From positions 16,184,938-16,248,937 of the forward strand of contig CM026574.1 in NCBI GenBank assembly GCA_015143295.1: a stretch of 64,000 nt of DNA, in the 5' to 3' direction. The translations under genes were made by a program, and so were the position numbers. This DNA is from Tetracentron sinense. Lineage: Eukaryota; Streptophyta; Magnoliopsida; Trochodendrales; Trochodendraceae. The notes under the pieces were generated by a model, which was not told the DNA's origin, did not search any database, and saw only the letters and a program-made list of their open reading frames with translations. Below, piece by piece: positions 45,318-59,000 of this stretch. Every line of letters starts with the position of its first letter. Within the stretch, counting starts at the first letter, position 1.

Positions 45318-45980
45318 TATATGAGTTAACGTATGCATGGAATTACATGTATATTTATTTGTTGGATAATAATTATCAAACTTTTAAAATTATATAGTTT
45401 TATTATAGAGGAGTGCTAACCCATATGCATTGTCAAATATTTTCCTAGATACCGAGTGGGTGCAACATGTAGTGTTGCTACCCTATAATAAGGAGATGGT
45501 TTGACACTTGTTATTACCACCTTGTGTCTAAGGAAGAGTGCGGCAAGGGCTAACATTTATATTCATTATATACATAGGAGTTGAGCTTTTGATAAATACA
45601 AGAAAATATATATAAAAAATTAATTATTCAATGAGATCATACAACCATAATGGAATTTATAACTGATCTTTTGGTGTATAGAGTTTTTCTCTCCCAGTGA
45701 TAAAGATAAAAAGAATAATAAAAGTTTTTCACAACATATATAACTTAATTAGTTCTTCACAATAGAAAGAAAAATAAATGTGGCTCGATTAAGCTGACTG
45801 AGTCAAGTCAATTGACTCGGTTGAGTTACTTGTCTTTCCAGAAAGAAACCAAGTTTATTGTCGACTATGCTCAAAATTCAATCGAATCGAGTCGACTCAC
45901 CGAGTTTTAAAACACGGTCCGAAACCTATACCCACACACTACCACAGAGACATTCACGTAGTGTGTTAGTATACATAGTA
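45318..45980. other. AT-rich DNA upstream of SEC6
   Basis: No gene was seen. Part of it (45790-45915) resembles the TTGACTCAACTCG repeat at 41380. A promoter for SEC6 would more likely lie after 46350. Confidence 0.4.
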
Positions 45981-46347
45981 AGGGTGTATCCAAGCCGAGC
46001 TAGCTCAAAGTTTGGCTCGACTCGGCTTGATCAAAAGCCAAGCTTGAGCTAAAAAATTTGGTTTGTCTTGGCTTGAAGTTCGGCTCGAGCTCGACTCGGC
46101 TTGAATGTTATATAAAAAGTTAAATAATAATATATATTTATCGTTATTACATATATAAATAATATAATACTTATTAATATATAATAAAAATAGTATTATT
46201 TTGTTTAAATATTAATTTTTTAATAAATCAAGTCGAGCTCGATCCAAGCCGAGATCGGCTCGAGCTTGAATCAATTCGAGCTCGAGCCTAGATTTTTACA
46301 TTTCAAGCCGAGCCGAGTAGGGACAAGCTCGGCTCGAATACACCCCT
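45981..46347. mobile_element. MITE just upstream of SEC6
   Basis: The left end AGGGTGTATCCAAGCCGAGC and the right end GCTCGGCTCGAATACACCCC are inverted repeats. Further AAGCCGAGC and GCTCGGCTTG motifs lie inside, around an AT-rich middle. At about 367 bp it fits a hAT-type MITE. The target duplication is not clear. It ends about 550 bp before the SEC6 start codon. Confidence 0.65.
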
Positions 46348-46349
46348 AA

Positions 46350-46895
46350 TAATTTAAATCCATAAAAGTGGTCCGCTGATGCACTCCACATGTACGGAGG
46401 AGGCAAAAGGAGGTGCGTTGTTTCCCATCCTCCTACCCTCACCACAGTATTCCTCAAATAAAAGAGAGAAAAATGTACAGAAGAAAAATATTTGTTTGAG
46501 ATCTGTTTCTTCCTTCCTCTCTCATTTCGCCATCCGACGCCATTGGAGAAATGCCGTAAGCCGAAAACAGCGACCGCTACATTTGCCAAAAACGCGTAAA
46601 CTCTTATCTTTTTTCTTCAGTCGAAATTTCTATTACAGTTTGTTGTTTATTCTTCCCAATCCAGGCCTTCGATTTCGCTTTCTAGGGTTCTTTTCGTATT
46701 CTATTTATCGGTAAAAGATTTTTTGAAATCCATTGTTGTTGTTTATTCACAGTATCTAGAATTCTAAACGGAATTTCAATTAACTTTGAAGAATTTTGTA
46801 TCAATTCTCATTCTTTTTCAGTTGCAGAATTGATCTTACTGTATCGTAAACTGGGTTAATTTCTTGAGGTGGATTACTGTATAAAGTTATACAAA
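46350..46895 (+). promoter_or_regulatory. SEC6: SEC6 promoter region and 5' UTR
   Basis: The stretch between the MITE and the start codon is less AT-rich in its middle (CGACGCCATTGGAG, GCGACCGCTACATTTGCC). It is the presumed 5' UTR, with pyrimidine-rich CTTCCTTCCTCTCTCA typical of plant 5' UTRs near 46508. A UTR intron is likely at 46711-46821 (donor CG/GTAAAAG, acceptor TCTTTTTCAG). The transcription start is not fixed. The 111-codon frame at 46379-46714 overlaps this region and is probably not translated. Confidence 0.5.
46711..46821 (+). other. SEC6: Probable 5' UTR intron of SEC6
   Basis: A GTAAAAG donor and a TTCTTTTTCAG acceptor bracket 111 bp of T-rich sequence before the start codon. 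The call rests on splice signals alone. Confidence 0.45.
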
Positions 46896-47024
46896 ATGAT
46901 GGTTGAAGATCTCGGCATCGAAGCTAGAGAATCCGCAGTTCGTGAGGTTGCAAAGCTGTTGCCGCTTCCCGAACTTTTATCATCCATTTCTTCGATCAAG
47001 TCGGATTACATTACTCGCCAACAG
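46896..47024 (+). CDS. SEC6: SEC6 exon 1 (coding part)
   Basis: 43 codons, from MMVEDLG to SDYITRQQ. The donor is CAG/GTATTT and the phase is 0. An in-frame ATG at 46869 would add nine residues, but the family starts at MMVEDLG. Confidence 0.94.
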
Positions 47025-50000
47025 GTATTTTTCATATATATGGTGTTCCTTTTTTAGTTTTTAATCTTGAATAGAGTATCTTGAGTTAAAAATTAAATTT
47101 CAGTTGAAGTTAGTTAAATTGGGTTCGGGCAGCATTGTTAAGGATTTGCCTCAATTATTTCTTAGCATGGTTTAAAACATTCGTTAGATGTATCAGTAAG
47201 TCAAATTTAAGATACTTATCCAGGATACAATGAAAAAATTTAAGATATGCATAGATACTCTAAAGAAAGTTTATTTCTAATGCAAGAATGAGCCAAAACA
47301 AACTACATAAAGTCAATACAACTACCATTTTAATCATTCATGCGTGATATAAGAACACAATATGTCATATAAAGGCAAATACACTAATAATCAGTTCTAA
47401 ACAATTGCAAGCTTTTCTTGATACTAAAATGGTTAAAATTTGGAAAAAATATTTTAAATATTTTTTTCCCAGTGTAGCATTGCTTATCACAACAATTTCT
47501 CATGATACTAAGATGATATGCATAGTATGGAACTGATACAGTGGAATTCCCATGTATAGAGGCTGTATGGTACATGTATTGACCTGCATCAACCTATATC
47601 GTGCTTTTCAGTACCAATACACCTTGACACAATCGATACAAGGCCGATACCCCAGACTAATTCTATTTCAGGGACATATCTCATCGGTATCCTGAAATAC
47701 AAAAACTCGTTTTTTTGGAAGGTAAGTTGGGGTTAGGCAGACCCCTACTAGATAATATAATAAAAAAACACAGTTAGAATCAAAAATACAATTTTCCAGA
47801 ACTGTCATTTTAAATGATAGTTTGAAGCTCATACGAAAACTCATTAGGAATGAGCGAAATACTAGAAATCAAGATACAAAACTTTGCAAGCCAATCCACT
47901 GCTCTATTAGACTCGCTCCAAATATGGGTAATGCTATAAGTTTCGAAAAGGGATAAGAGCTGCCTAGATTCCCGCAAATCTGCAAGCCAACGCCAAAGGG
48001 GAGCAATTTTCTCATTGAGAACGTCCACCACCCATTTGGAATATAGCTATATCACAAGTCTAATAGCACTCGAGTTCAAGGCCATATAGAGACCACGAAT
48101 AAAGCTTTTAGCTCAAGCAAATCTATAGAGTCCGAGATACAACCCTTAGCAAAGGCAGAGCAGACCTCGCCCAGGCGATTTCGAAGAAGACCATCGATGC
48201 TTGCGGATGCTCACCTCTGAACCCCAAAGAGAACCATCAATATTTAACGCCCAGAAGTTTAGGTGGGGGCAGCCACGAACAAGACTGCTGGACAGTCACT
48301 ACATATTCAGCGTTGATGCGCCACTTATCCATAAAAGATCTATTTCTGGGTGAGTCTTCTATTATGGGCTTAGCATAAGCGAAACAACCTCTCGAGTCGT
48401 TCTTGATAAGAGAAATAAGAGAGGAAGGATCAAGAAATTGGTTTCTAAAAATACGGATCTTCCTCTCCTTCCAAATATGATAGATTGTGGCATTTAAGAC
48501 TACCTTCTTGAAACTTTGAATCACTTCTCTACCCTTGAAGTTCTCTAAAATTCAATCAATTTCGCAGTCCCAGTCCAATATAGCTTCTTTTCTATAGCTG
48601 CAACAATCTAGCATGTGTTTCGAGATGATATTTGAATAGGAACATTTGAAGAACAAGTGGTTTGTGTTTTCATTATGACTCTAGCAGAAGATATAACGAG
48701 ATCTTTGAAGAATAGTTTGATTAACCAACTAATCTTGAGTTTGCAAGGTTCCTGAAAGAGCTAACCAGGATACGAAGCTGTGATGTGGAATATTCACCCA
48801 AATTTGATAAGATCAGACCAAGGAACATTTGGACTAGGAAGAGCATTAGGAAGCCAATCTGATTTCAGTTTATAGGTCCCTTTAGGATATGGTTTCCATA
48901 GAACTTGATCTTCATACTAAGACAACGGCGAGAGACGAAGGGGAAGATCAAATCAAACTTCTTGGATACCGGCAGAACTGTTTGGAGGAGATGTCCATTG
49001 ATTATTCTCTATTAAATCTGCAACAGAGGCATTGATGGACAGACCCAAGTCAATTTGAAGTTGAGGACCAAATTGATGAAATAGAATACCTTTGTTGTGC
49101 CAAGGATCAAACCAAATTGAAGTTGAAGAGCCATTGCCTATCGAGTGGAATATTAGATCTTGTGCCTCTTCGTTGCTTTTGAGGATATATGTCCATGACC
49201 AAGAGCAGTTTGAGGGAAGCTTCATGGTCCATAAGTTTTTTTTTTTTGATGAGATTGGAGGTATTCCAATCGGCCAAAAGGCATCCACCAAGTGTCTCAA
49301 AGTGGCTGCTAAATTAGAATCCCCAAATCTTCCGATCGCCAGGCCTCCCTCTTCCTTGGGAGCGCAGACCCGATACCAGCTATTGAGAATTTTCATCTTG
49401 ACTTCATCTGAGCCACCCCATAAGAAACGGTAGCAAAGTTGTTCAATTAATTTAGCCATTTTCTGGAAGCATGAAACAACTAGTCCAGTAAATATGGAAG
49501 CTCATCAACATTGTAGACTTGATTAACTCAATCCTACTAGTATACGACAGGAGCTTACCTTTCCAGGCGTTCACTTCGTTTTGAAATAGACTAATAAAAA
49601 GTTGCCCATCTCTTGAGGAAAGATTTTTGGAAGTTAGTGGCATGCCCAAATATTTCACTGGCAAAGAGCCCTCCTTGAAGCCGATGGAGTCCTTAATGAA
49701 TTGTTTATACGGGTGGAAGTCCCAACAAAGAAGACTTGAGATTTATCAGGATTTGGATAGAGGCTAGGCATGGAGGAGAATTCGTGCAAAATATACTTGA
49801 GATTGTTGGCAGATTCCACGTCCGCCTGAAGAAACACAATAAGGTCATCTGCAATACATAGGTGGGATAAGAGGATTACTACATTTTGCATGAGGATAAA
49901 TTTTCCCTTCCAGGAAACCAGCGTCCAAGCAGGAGGAAAGCTCTTCCATGGCTAAGAAAAAGAGAAAAGGTTATAAGGGATCACCTTGTCTAATACCACT

Positions 50001-53000
50001 TGAGCTCTTAAAAAACCCTCAGGAGAGCCATTGATGTTAATCGAGAATTTGGGGGTGGAGATACAAGTCTTGATCTAGTCGATCATCTTCAATGGAAAAC
50101 CCATCAATTTTAAAATAGAAAGGACGTACTCCCAATCAATAGTATCAAAGGCCTTCTAAATATCAATCTTTATTGAGCATCTCGGTTTGCCCTTCTCTCA
50201 ATGATAGTTTCTGACTAATTCGTGGGCTAGGAGCATGTTTTTTGATATATTCCTACCAGTCACAAAAGGAGATTGGTTATGGTGGACCAGGTTTGGGAGC
50301 ACTCCTCGAATTCTGTTGGCTAAAATCTTTGCAATGCATTTATAAATAACGTTGGAAAGAGAGATTGGTTGAAAGTCTGCAAAGGAATTTGGTTTAGGGG
50401 ATTTGGGAATAGGAGAGATCAGGGTGGTTTTGATTTCTTTAAGAAGTTTCCCCGATATAAAGAAATCAAGAATGGCCTTCGTCACATCCTTGCGAACAAT
50501 ATCCCAACAGACTATGAAGAAATGATAAGAGAATCCATTAGGACCAGGAGAGCTATCTTCATCAATGTCAAAGACAGCATTTTTCACTTCTACGCCATCA
50601 ACCTCACTGTTAAGCATGTCCAATTGCTCTACGTTAAGTGATTGAAAGAGAGACAAGTCAGCTTGGTCCACTGAGAAGGAGCCCTTTGGCGGGGACAAGA
50701 TTTTGGAAGAAGTCTGCCACGAGTTTGATCTTCTCCTCCTCTTGAATAATAATGTTGTTATGTTCCGCAATAGAGAGAATTCGGTTAAACGTTGTTCTGG
50801 TTGCAAGTTTTTATGAAAATATTCAGTGTTTTTGTCCCCAAGAGATAACCATTTGATGCAGGATTTCTGGCGAGACTCAGATTCTCTAGATCTAGCCAGG
50901 TTGGTGTATTCTTGCAATAGCCCTTTTCCGGCATCCACTAGAGCAGGATGCCAGGATCAAAGGGGTTAGCATTTTGCTTTACTTGCACTCTGTCGAGATT
51001 CAGTTTCGCCTCTGCTTCCTTCTTGAAAGCTAAGATTCCTATACTTGAAGTGACTCCAATTTTTCAGACAATTCTTGATGTGCTTTAGTTTTTGGGCAAA
51101 GATGAAACATGGGGTTTCCATATACCCGAATTTGCCATTCTGAAATAACAATATTTTTGAATTCGCTCTGCTGCGTCCAGTGATTGAAAAATTTGAACGT
51201 CTTTTTTCCTTTAGAGGCAGCAGACGAAACTGAGACCACTAAGGGGGAGTGGTCCAAAATGCATGGAGGGCAAACTTCCACTTCCGAAGCTGCAAATAGC
51301 TCGCACCAGTAGCTGTTGATGACTTGATGAAGATTCTGTCTAATAAGGAATGGATTCTCGATGTTCCTTGCGCCCTATTCGACCAAGAGTATTTGAGACC
51401 ACAACTTTTAAGAGCAAACACCCCCATTGCTTCAATGCAGTCATTAAAATCTTTGCAGTTGCTTAATCTGATCTTGGTGCCTCCGAATTTTTCAGACCAA
51501 GATCTGATCGCATTAAAATTCCCAACCAGTATCCAAGGTTCATTGATGCAGGCTGAGAAAGTCGATAAGTGGCACTAGAGCATTCTTCTTTCCCATACAA
51601 AGTTGGACACATAAACGAAGGAAGCCACAAAGACTTTGTTAGAATTAATATCATTTATTAGGGAATGAATTATCAGATCGTTGCTTTGGATAAGATAAGA
51701 GAGACATTGAGCTGTGTTTGGTTCCACATCACCCATTTACGACCTTGAGTAGCTGCAGAGTAGTTGGTAATAAAGCTCCACTCCCTACCTATTGAGTTTT
51801 GAATCCGTTGAGAGTTCACACTTCTAACTTTGGTTTCCACTATCCCCAAAATGGACAACTTGTGCTTCTTGATCAGCTTCTTAATTCCCACTTGTTTCAA
51901 AGGATCATTTAACCCTCTAATATTCCAAACTGCAAACGACCCCATCAAAAAGGAAGAAGAATGGATGGCGTCCTTCCCTTCCTTTATGAGTGAAAGTTGC
52001 TGTTGGATGGCCTTTTCTAGATGCTGAGCTGCTAGGTATTGTGATATGGCTTATTTTGATGTCATCATCTTCATCAACAGGGGTGGAGCTAGGAAGTTTT
52101 CCTTAGGGTTGCCGAACTACATATATCAAGAAAATTAATGGGATTGGGGTATGGGGCCTTGGGGGTTCGGGGGTGTAGCTCCCAAGATTTTTTTTTTGAG
52201 TAATGGGTCCATCGTGGTCATAAAATTCATTAACGTTACATTCCAAAAGGGGTCCAGTAACATGGAAAACATGGACCCTCCTTTTTGATAGAGTCATTAT
52301 ATAAATAAAATTAAGGAAAATGCTTAACTTTATGCACATTTCCACTTCATTGGTTCCTGCCCATCCTTTTAATACCCACCAACTGTGGTTAAGATTCACT
52401 CACCCCTAGGGTTCATCCATTTAACCTTAGTTTTTAGAAAAAAATAATAACTTTAAGTTGGTTAAACTTAATCACGGTTAAAGGGGATGAAATGGGAAGA
52501 AATTTGATTATGTAGTCAAATGCGGGGTGGGCTAATCACTACTCTAAAATTACTATATTTATAAATACTTTATTTTTATATGATGGAGATTGTTTTTTCA
52601 CACGCGCCTTCCGTGTTCAGTGGAATGCGCCCCCCCCTGCTTGACACATGTTCCCTTTAACACTCATTTAACTATGATTAAGATTCACTCACCCCTAGGG
52701 TTTATACATCTACCCTTGATTTTTATTTAAAAAAAAATTAACTCTTGAGTCAATAAATCTTAACTATGGGTTTTTTTTTTGGTTTAATTAACTATGGTTA
52801 AAAGGGACACATAAAGAATCAATCCCTTTATATTATACATACAAAAAATTTACAATATTTTTTTGGGGGGCCACTATATACAAAACTTAGATATAATGTA
52901 TTTAAAAAAAAAATTTATACGAACAATATATTCAATTTTGGAAAAAGTTGGGGGGGCCATGGCCCCCCCTCGCCCCCTGGCTCTGCCCTTGTTCACCAAG

Positions 53001-56000
53001 GAATGAAGAGAAAAACTGGTGAGAGAAGGGATGAAAGGGTGGGGCTAAAAGGGGAATGAAAGCCTTCAAAGGAGGTATTATCGATGAAAAGGATACTGTT
53101 GTTGCAGGAGGAGACAAGATAAACTAAAGAGGAGGAAAGGAAACGAGATGCTAGAGGATGAGTTTTTTTGAAGAAAATTTCTTAGGGTGAGAGCTTGAAC
53201 AGAAGGGGTTAGAAGGGTAATTGTGAATGGGTATTGGGGATAAAAAGGAAAATGGGGTGGGTACTGAAACCCTAAGAGGGTCTGGTGAATGCTTACCCAC
53301 AGCTCCGCTATTACAACACCAAGATCGACACCTGAAATTAAAAGCCCTAACAAAGATGGTGGCTAGAAAAAATCACTATGCCTCAGGTGAGAGGAAGGTA
53401 GGAAGGAAAATGAGAGTGGGTAATGAGACCCTAATGATGGCTGATGAGAGCTCACACCACAGCTCTGATGTAACGTCATCGAGATCGACACCAGAAAGAG
53501 AAAAGCCCTACCAAAGATGAAGGGAAGGAAAAATTTCTATGCATTAGGCGAGATATGCACGACAAATGGAACATCTCTTCTATGACTAAAATTCTTTGAC
53601 TCAACAAATGGAACATGATCATAATTTTCTAGCCAAGAACCATGGTATAAAATATTGATTAAGTGTCGTGCATATCTTACAGTCAAAAATTTTAGTTATT
53701 GAAAAGATGAAATTTTTGGTTAAGTGTAGATATAATTTCAGGATGAATCAGGTGGCAATTTCTAATTTCTTGATATTTGTGGAGATAGGAAAGATTCTCA
53801 AAACTCATTGGAGTTTCGTTTTTTTGTTTGTTTGTACAATAGATCAAAACTATAGGATTAAAGAAAAGGAATACATACAAAACAGATTCACCAATTGGTG
53901 AACTAAAAGGAAAAGAAAAACAGAAGATAACCAATAATCAACAACTATTAGGACTACTCATGATGGAAAAAGAAACGCCTAGGAGTTTCTAGGCGACAAA
54001 CTTCACCAATTCCTCAATTATTATCATACTAGTTTGCAACTTGTAGGGTTATGTATATATTACTTATGAATTATGATATATTGAGATGGATCAATATTCA
54101 ATAATTCAATAATTTAATAAATAGTGGTGATAGATGATATATATACATAAATATGTATACAAGGTTGTTAAATTGTAATTGAATCGTAAAATCGTTTTAG
54201 GACCAATTCGATTCAAATCGGGATTCAAAATCGTAAATCGTAAGATTCAATCCATTTTTTTAAAAAAATACAAAAAATTACTTAATAAAAATCTATTATC
54301 CAAAAGATTTCATTCATATCTATTGATAAAAGAAAGTAATGAACATTTCATTTCATACACTATAAAAAAATACGAATGAACTTCATAAAATGGAAAAAAA
54401 AAAAAACTCAATATCATTAAAAATAAATCAACAAAAGTAAACTCATATAAAAGAAAATAATGAACATTTCATTGCATAGACTATAAAAAACGCGAATGAA
54501 CTTCATAAAATGGAAAAAAAAAACTCAATATCATTAAAAATAAATCAACAAAAGTAAACTCATATAATTATGTTGTATGAGATCAAGTATCAAAAGACTT
54601 GTATAATTAAAAAGACTAATAAAATAAATTATCAAGTTTTCTCAAAATCCAACTTCATCTTTCTTCTTCCTCTTTTTTTTTTTTTTCCCATTCACAGCAT
54701 GTTAGCAACATAGAGAAAACCCAAATAGAGGTTTTGGCATGTCTGTAACAGGGGTTTTCATGTTTCTTCTTTCTTCTTAAAAGACATAAAGTACCTTTAG
54801 AAAATCAAAAAAATTTAAAATAATTTTTAAGTATTGATCCGTAAAAGGGGATTCATGCTCGAATCGCTTGAATCTTACGATTTGAATCGTAGTTCGTAAT
54901 CTGAATCGCAAATCAAATGAGATTTTCCCAATTAAGATTTTCACTTCCAATTTGAATCGTTTTGCTTGAGATTCGAATCGAATCATAGGATTTGAATCAC
55001 AAAACGCAATGATTTAACAATCATGTGAGTATATATATCTTTACCATTATAAATAGAATGAGCCGGTAAAAAACGTTGATCGAATTTTATCGTAATGAAA
55101 AAATTACCCTTATGCTTATCTTCCATCTTCTTTACTATTATAAAGAGAATGGGCCGGTAAAAAACGTTGATTGAATTTTATCACAATGACAAAATTACCT
55201 TTATGCTTATCTTCTATCTTTACTATTATAAAGAGAATGGCTGGTGCAAAACGTTTAATGAATTTTTGACAACATGACAAAATTACCCCTTATTCTTATC
55301 GTCTATGCTATTATACCCTTATATATTTATATCTTTAGTATTATACACTAATTCCCTTAGAGAATAGGGCCCATAAAACGTTGATTGAATTTTGTCACTA
55401 TTGACAAAATTACCTTTAAACTTATCTTCTCTATTATTATAATGAGAATGATAAAATCACCCTTCCACTTATATCTTCTTTATCTCTACTATTATAATCA
55501 CTATTGACAAAGTTACTCGTTTACTATTATAATGAAAATGGCAAAATTAACCCTTACCTTTACAACTTTTCTATCTCTATTTTCTACTATTATAATGAGA
55601 ATAGGGCACTTGTAATGTTGATTGAACAAAATTGCTCATACACTTGTATCTTTACTAACATAATGAAATTGGCTATTATAATGGGGATTCTCATAATAAA
55701 AACGTAGATTGAATGTTTTAAAATGACAAAATTACCCTTTAACTTAAATATGTTTCTATTACAGAATTATGAGTAATTTTGCCTTTTAAAAAAAATTTCT
55801 CTCCACTCTATGCCTCTTTTTCCTTCTATACTTTCCCACGTCTCTCTCCCTCACACACATGTACATCACGTGGGTCTCACTAAGGTCCTTCTTCCACTCT
55901 CTTTCCTGCTTCCCTCTCTCTCACGTGCATCACACGTGTGGCCCACTAGTATATATATATATATATGTATATTGAGTAGAAGCTGAGGTCATGGAGAGAT

Positions 56001-59000
56001 TTAAGTTGTTATCTTTGCCTTCGTGAACCCCTTGTGGCTTTTGAAGCCACCTTTTGCATTATTCACACTATTGTGCCCACGTGCGATGCAAGTGAGAGAA
56101 GAGGGGAGGGGGAGAGAGTGAGAAGAGGGACCCTAGTGAATGACATTTTGGGAAAAACTAAAGAATATTTTGGGTATACAAACTTGAGAGACATTTTCGG
56201 TAAAAGAAATTGTGAGGGACAGAGTGGGTATAGAAACATGACGTAGGGACATTTTGAGAATCAAAAAGCTTTAGGGGCATTTTGGGTATAGAAACAATTT
56301 GGGTATCTAAACTTGGGGACATTTTACTATTTTAGAAATAAAGAAAATGAAATATGGGCACACTTGAGGAGCATTTGGGTTAAAAATATTTGTGAGGGGC
56401 ATTTTGAGTATAGAAATTTAACTTAGGGGCATTTTGGAAACTAAAAAATATTCGGGAATTTTGACTATTGAAAAAAAATTGAGGGCATTTTGGGTATAGA
56501 AACCTAATTTAAGGGCATTTTGAGAGTACATTTTTTTTATAGACGTTTTGGCCGAGAAAATAAATGAAAAAATTAATAATAAAATGACGTGATCTAACTG
56601 GACCGACCGGTCTAACCGGGAACCGATCACCCGACCAGTTCGATGGCCGATCTGGTTATAAAAACATTGCTTTATATATATTAATAAATGGCAGTTTAAG
56701 AATTAAATTAAATTTCATTCAACTTTTTAAGTCCACTTAATGTTTTTTGAAAAAGCCCCCTATATTAATAGAAGCTTTAATTAAGGGTAATTTTAGAATT
56801 AAGCTAAAATTCAATCAACTTTTGTAAGTATCATTCTCTTTTTATATTAGCAAAGGGGTAGTTTTGGAAATAAGGTAAAATTCAGTTAGCCTTTTTAATA
56901 CCATTGTAGTTATATATGAGTAAAGGGTAATTTTGGAATTAAGTAAATTTCATTAACGTTTTGAACCCATATGAGGAAAAAACAAATTTGGAATTAACCA
57001 AAATTCATGTAACAATCCATATGAGTAAAGGGTAGTTTGGAATTAAATAAAACTTCAATCAACGTTTTGAACATGCCCATCCTCTTTATATTAGTAAAAG
57101 ATTTAACCATGAGATATCGTCACCCTCATGGACTAGCTCCTCTGTATTGTCTCTATCAGCCAACTGCTGGCAGCTTTGATCCAATATTTGAGACAACTTG
57201 AATACAAATAGTCTTCAAACTTTTCTCTCCATGCCAATAACCTTATCCTTCAACGTCTTTGATGTAGGAACAATAGATTGCGTATCCTTTTAGTTTGAGA
57301 AACGTAGCAATAGAATATAAATATAAAAATTGGCTTAACTTAAATGCTCAGATGTCCTTGAATTGCATTTGCAACCAAATGCATTGCAGCTTATCCCTAG
57401 GCACCACTAGCTACCAGTCTTATCGGACTTTGTTGGTAAGGGATTTCTCAGGATATTTTAAACTTATTAGGGCAGTTTTTGGAATAAAAGTAAAAAATAA
57501 AGTCGATATAGAAGAGTGAAATTATATTTTATCCATATATCTTATATCCAAACTCATTCTGTCATAAAATTCAAAAATTAGGCATGTCAATCACATGTTA
57601 TTTTTCATTATGAAATTATAAAGTTTGTAAAGCTATAGGCAAAAGAATTTGTAGGCCTTATAATTTATAAAGATATATGAAGTTTATAAGTAAATTTTAT
57701 AACATCTTTGTAAGTTACAGTTGCTTAGATAAAGATCTATTGGGATATTCATCAAATGGACATAATATTGGCCGTTTATGATTATATACCTTTTTAAAAT
57801 TGATAATGCAGTATATATATATATATATGTATGTATGTATAAGAAAAAAGATATCATAATACAAAAGCTACTAAGGTTCGCAAAGCAAATGAACCAAAAG
57901 AACAAAACCTTGGTTAAGAACAATAAAGAGATATGGAAGATCACAATGAGGAGAACTACTCCTCGTCAAAGTCCTTCTAATAGAGCACCAAGTTCGAAGG
58001 AGCTGAATGCATCTTGAATAGACTCACCGATAAAAAAAAAGGAGAGATCTTGAATAGACTCAGTCCTCTGACTATATACCTCTTAAAAATTTTGATATCG
58101 AAAACCTAAGGTCATATGAATATGGCCGTGATGATAGGTCTACAAGTGTAAGAAAGTAATATATGGTTTGAAGTTTGAACCAAGCTGTAATGGAATGCAT
58201 GCAAATTCATATTTCAAGGATGCTGGAATTCAAAAGATTTATTTGTTTACTCAATTAATAAACATACACTTCAAATTTAGGATAATGAGCACGACTACAT
58301 ATTATCCTTTATATTAGCTTTAACTAAAAATACGTTGCCTTGAAGGATGAATTCTGGAAGGTGCTGCTTTGTAGATTTGAGATGGCTTACATGAGTCTTA
58401 TGCATGATATGCCAAAAAAGAGAGAAACCAACTTAAGAAAGGAATTTGTTGATCATGGTGAAGTTGATCTCACTCCAATAAATTGGTTGAAAGGCATATA
58501 CTTATGAGGCCAGGCACCATGTCTAATGTGTTGCTTAGTAGATGCAAGAAGTTTTTAAGCAATTACATATGCAAGTTATTAAAAAGGTAAATAAAAAAAT
58601 CTATGCTGCATATGAAGTAAACTTTGATCATGAGATTCTGATACAATCGTATTAACAAGTCAATGCGTTATGGGTTGACAGTTTATTCCCTTTTGTATAG
58701 ATGAGAAAGGGGTACGATGTCTTGCATCTTGTTCAAGTCGAGCCTTTTGATATGATTCTTATTTTTAATATTGTTATTATTGTGTGTGTGGGGTGAAACT
58801 GGCTACTAAAATTTGGTTTTTTGATCCGTGCCTATTAAGTTTGTGTTATATGTACTTGCAAGGATTTTCAGTTGGCTCAGATATATTGATTCTTCAGTTG
58901 GGTTGTATTACACTGACTTTGTTATATGAAAGTTTTATGAGAACCTTTACTTTGCATACTGAATGCTGGTCTTGTGCTTCATTGTCAGGCAAACGATGCA

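Larger units (their letters stand above)
47025..58988 (+). other. SEC6: SEC6 intron 1, 11,964 bp
   Basis: From donor GTATTT to acceptor CATTGTCAG. It contains, in order, an antisense LINE, a hAT-like element, a foldback with internal tandem repeats and two Helitron-like elements. AT-rich DNA of unknown origin makes up the rest. The other SEC6 introns before exon 6 are 108-361 bp, so this one has grown by insertion. Confidence 0.9.

Noticed and set aside
46379-46714. 111-codon plus-strand frame before SEC6
   Set aside because: It overlaps the presumed 5' UTR of SEC6, has no domain, and ends just at the likely UTR intron donor.
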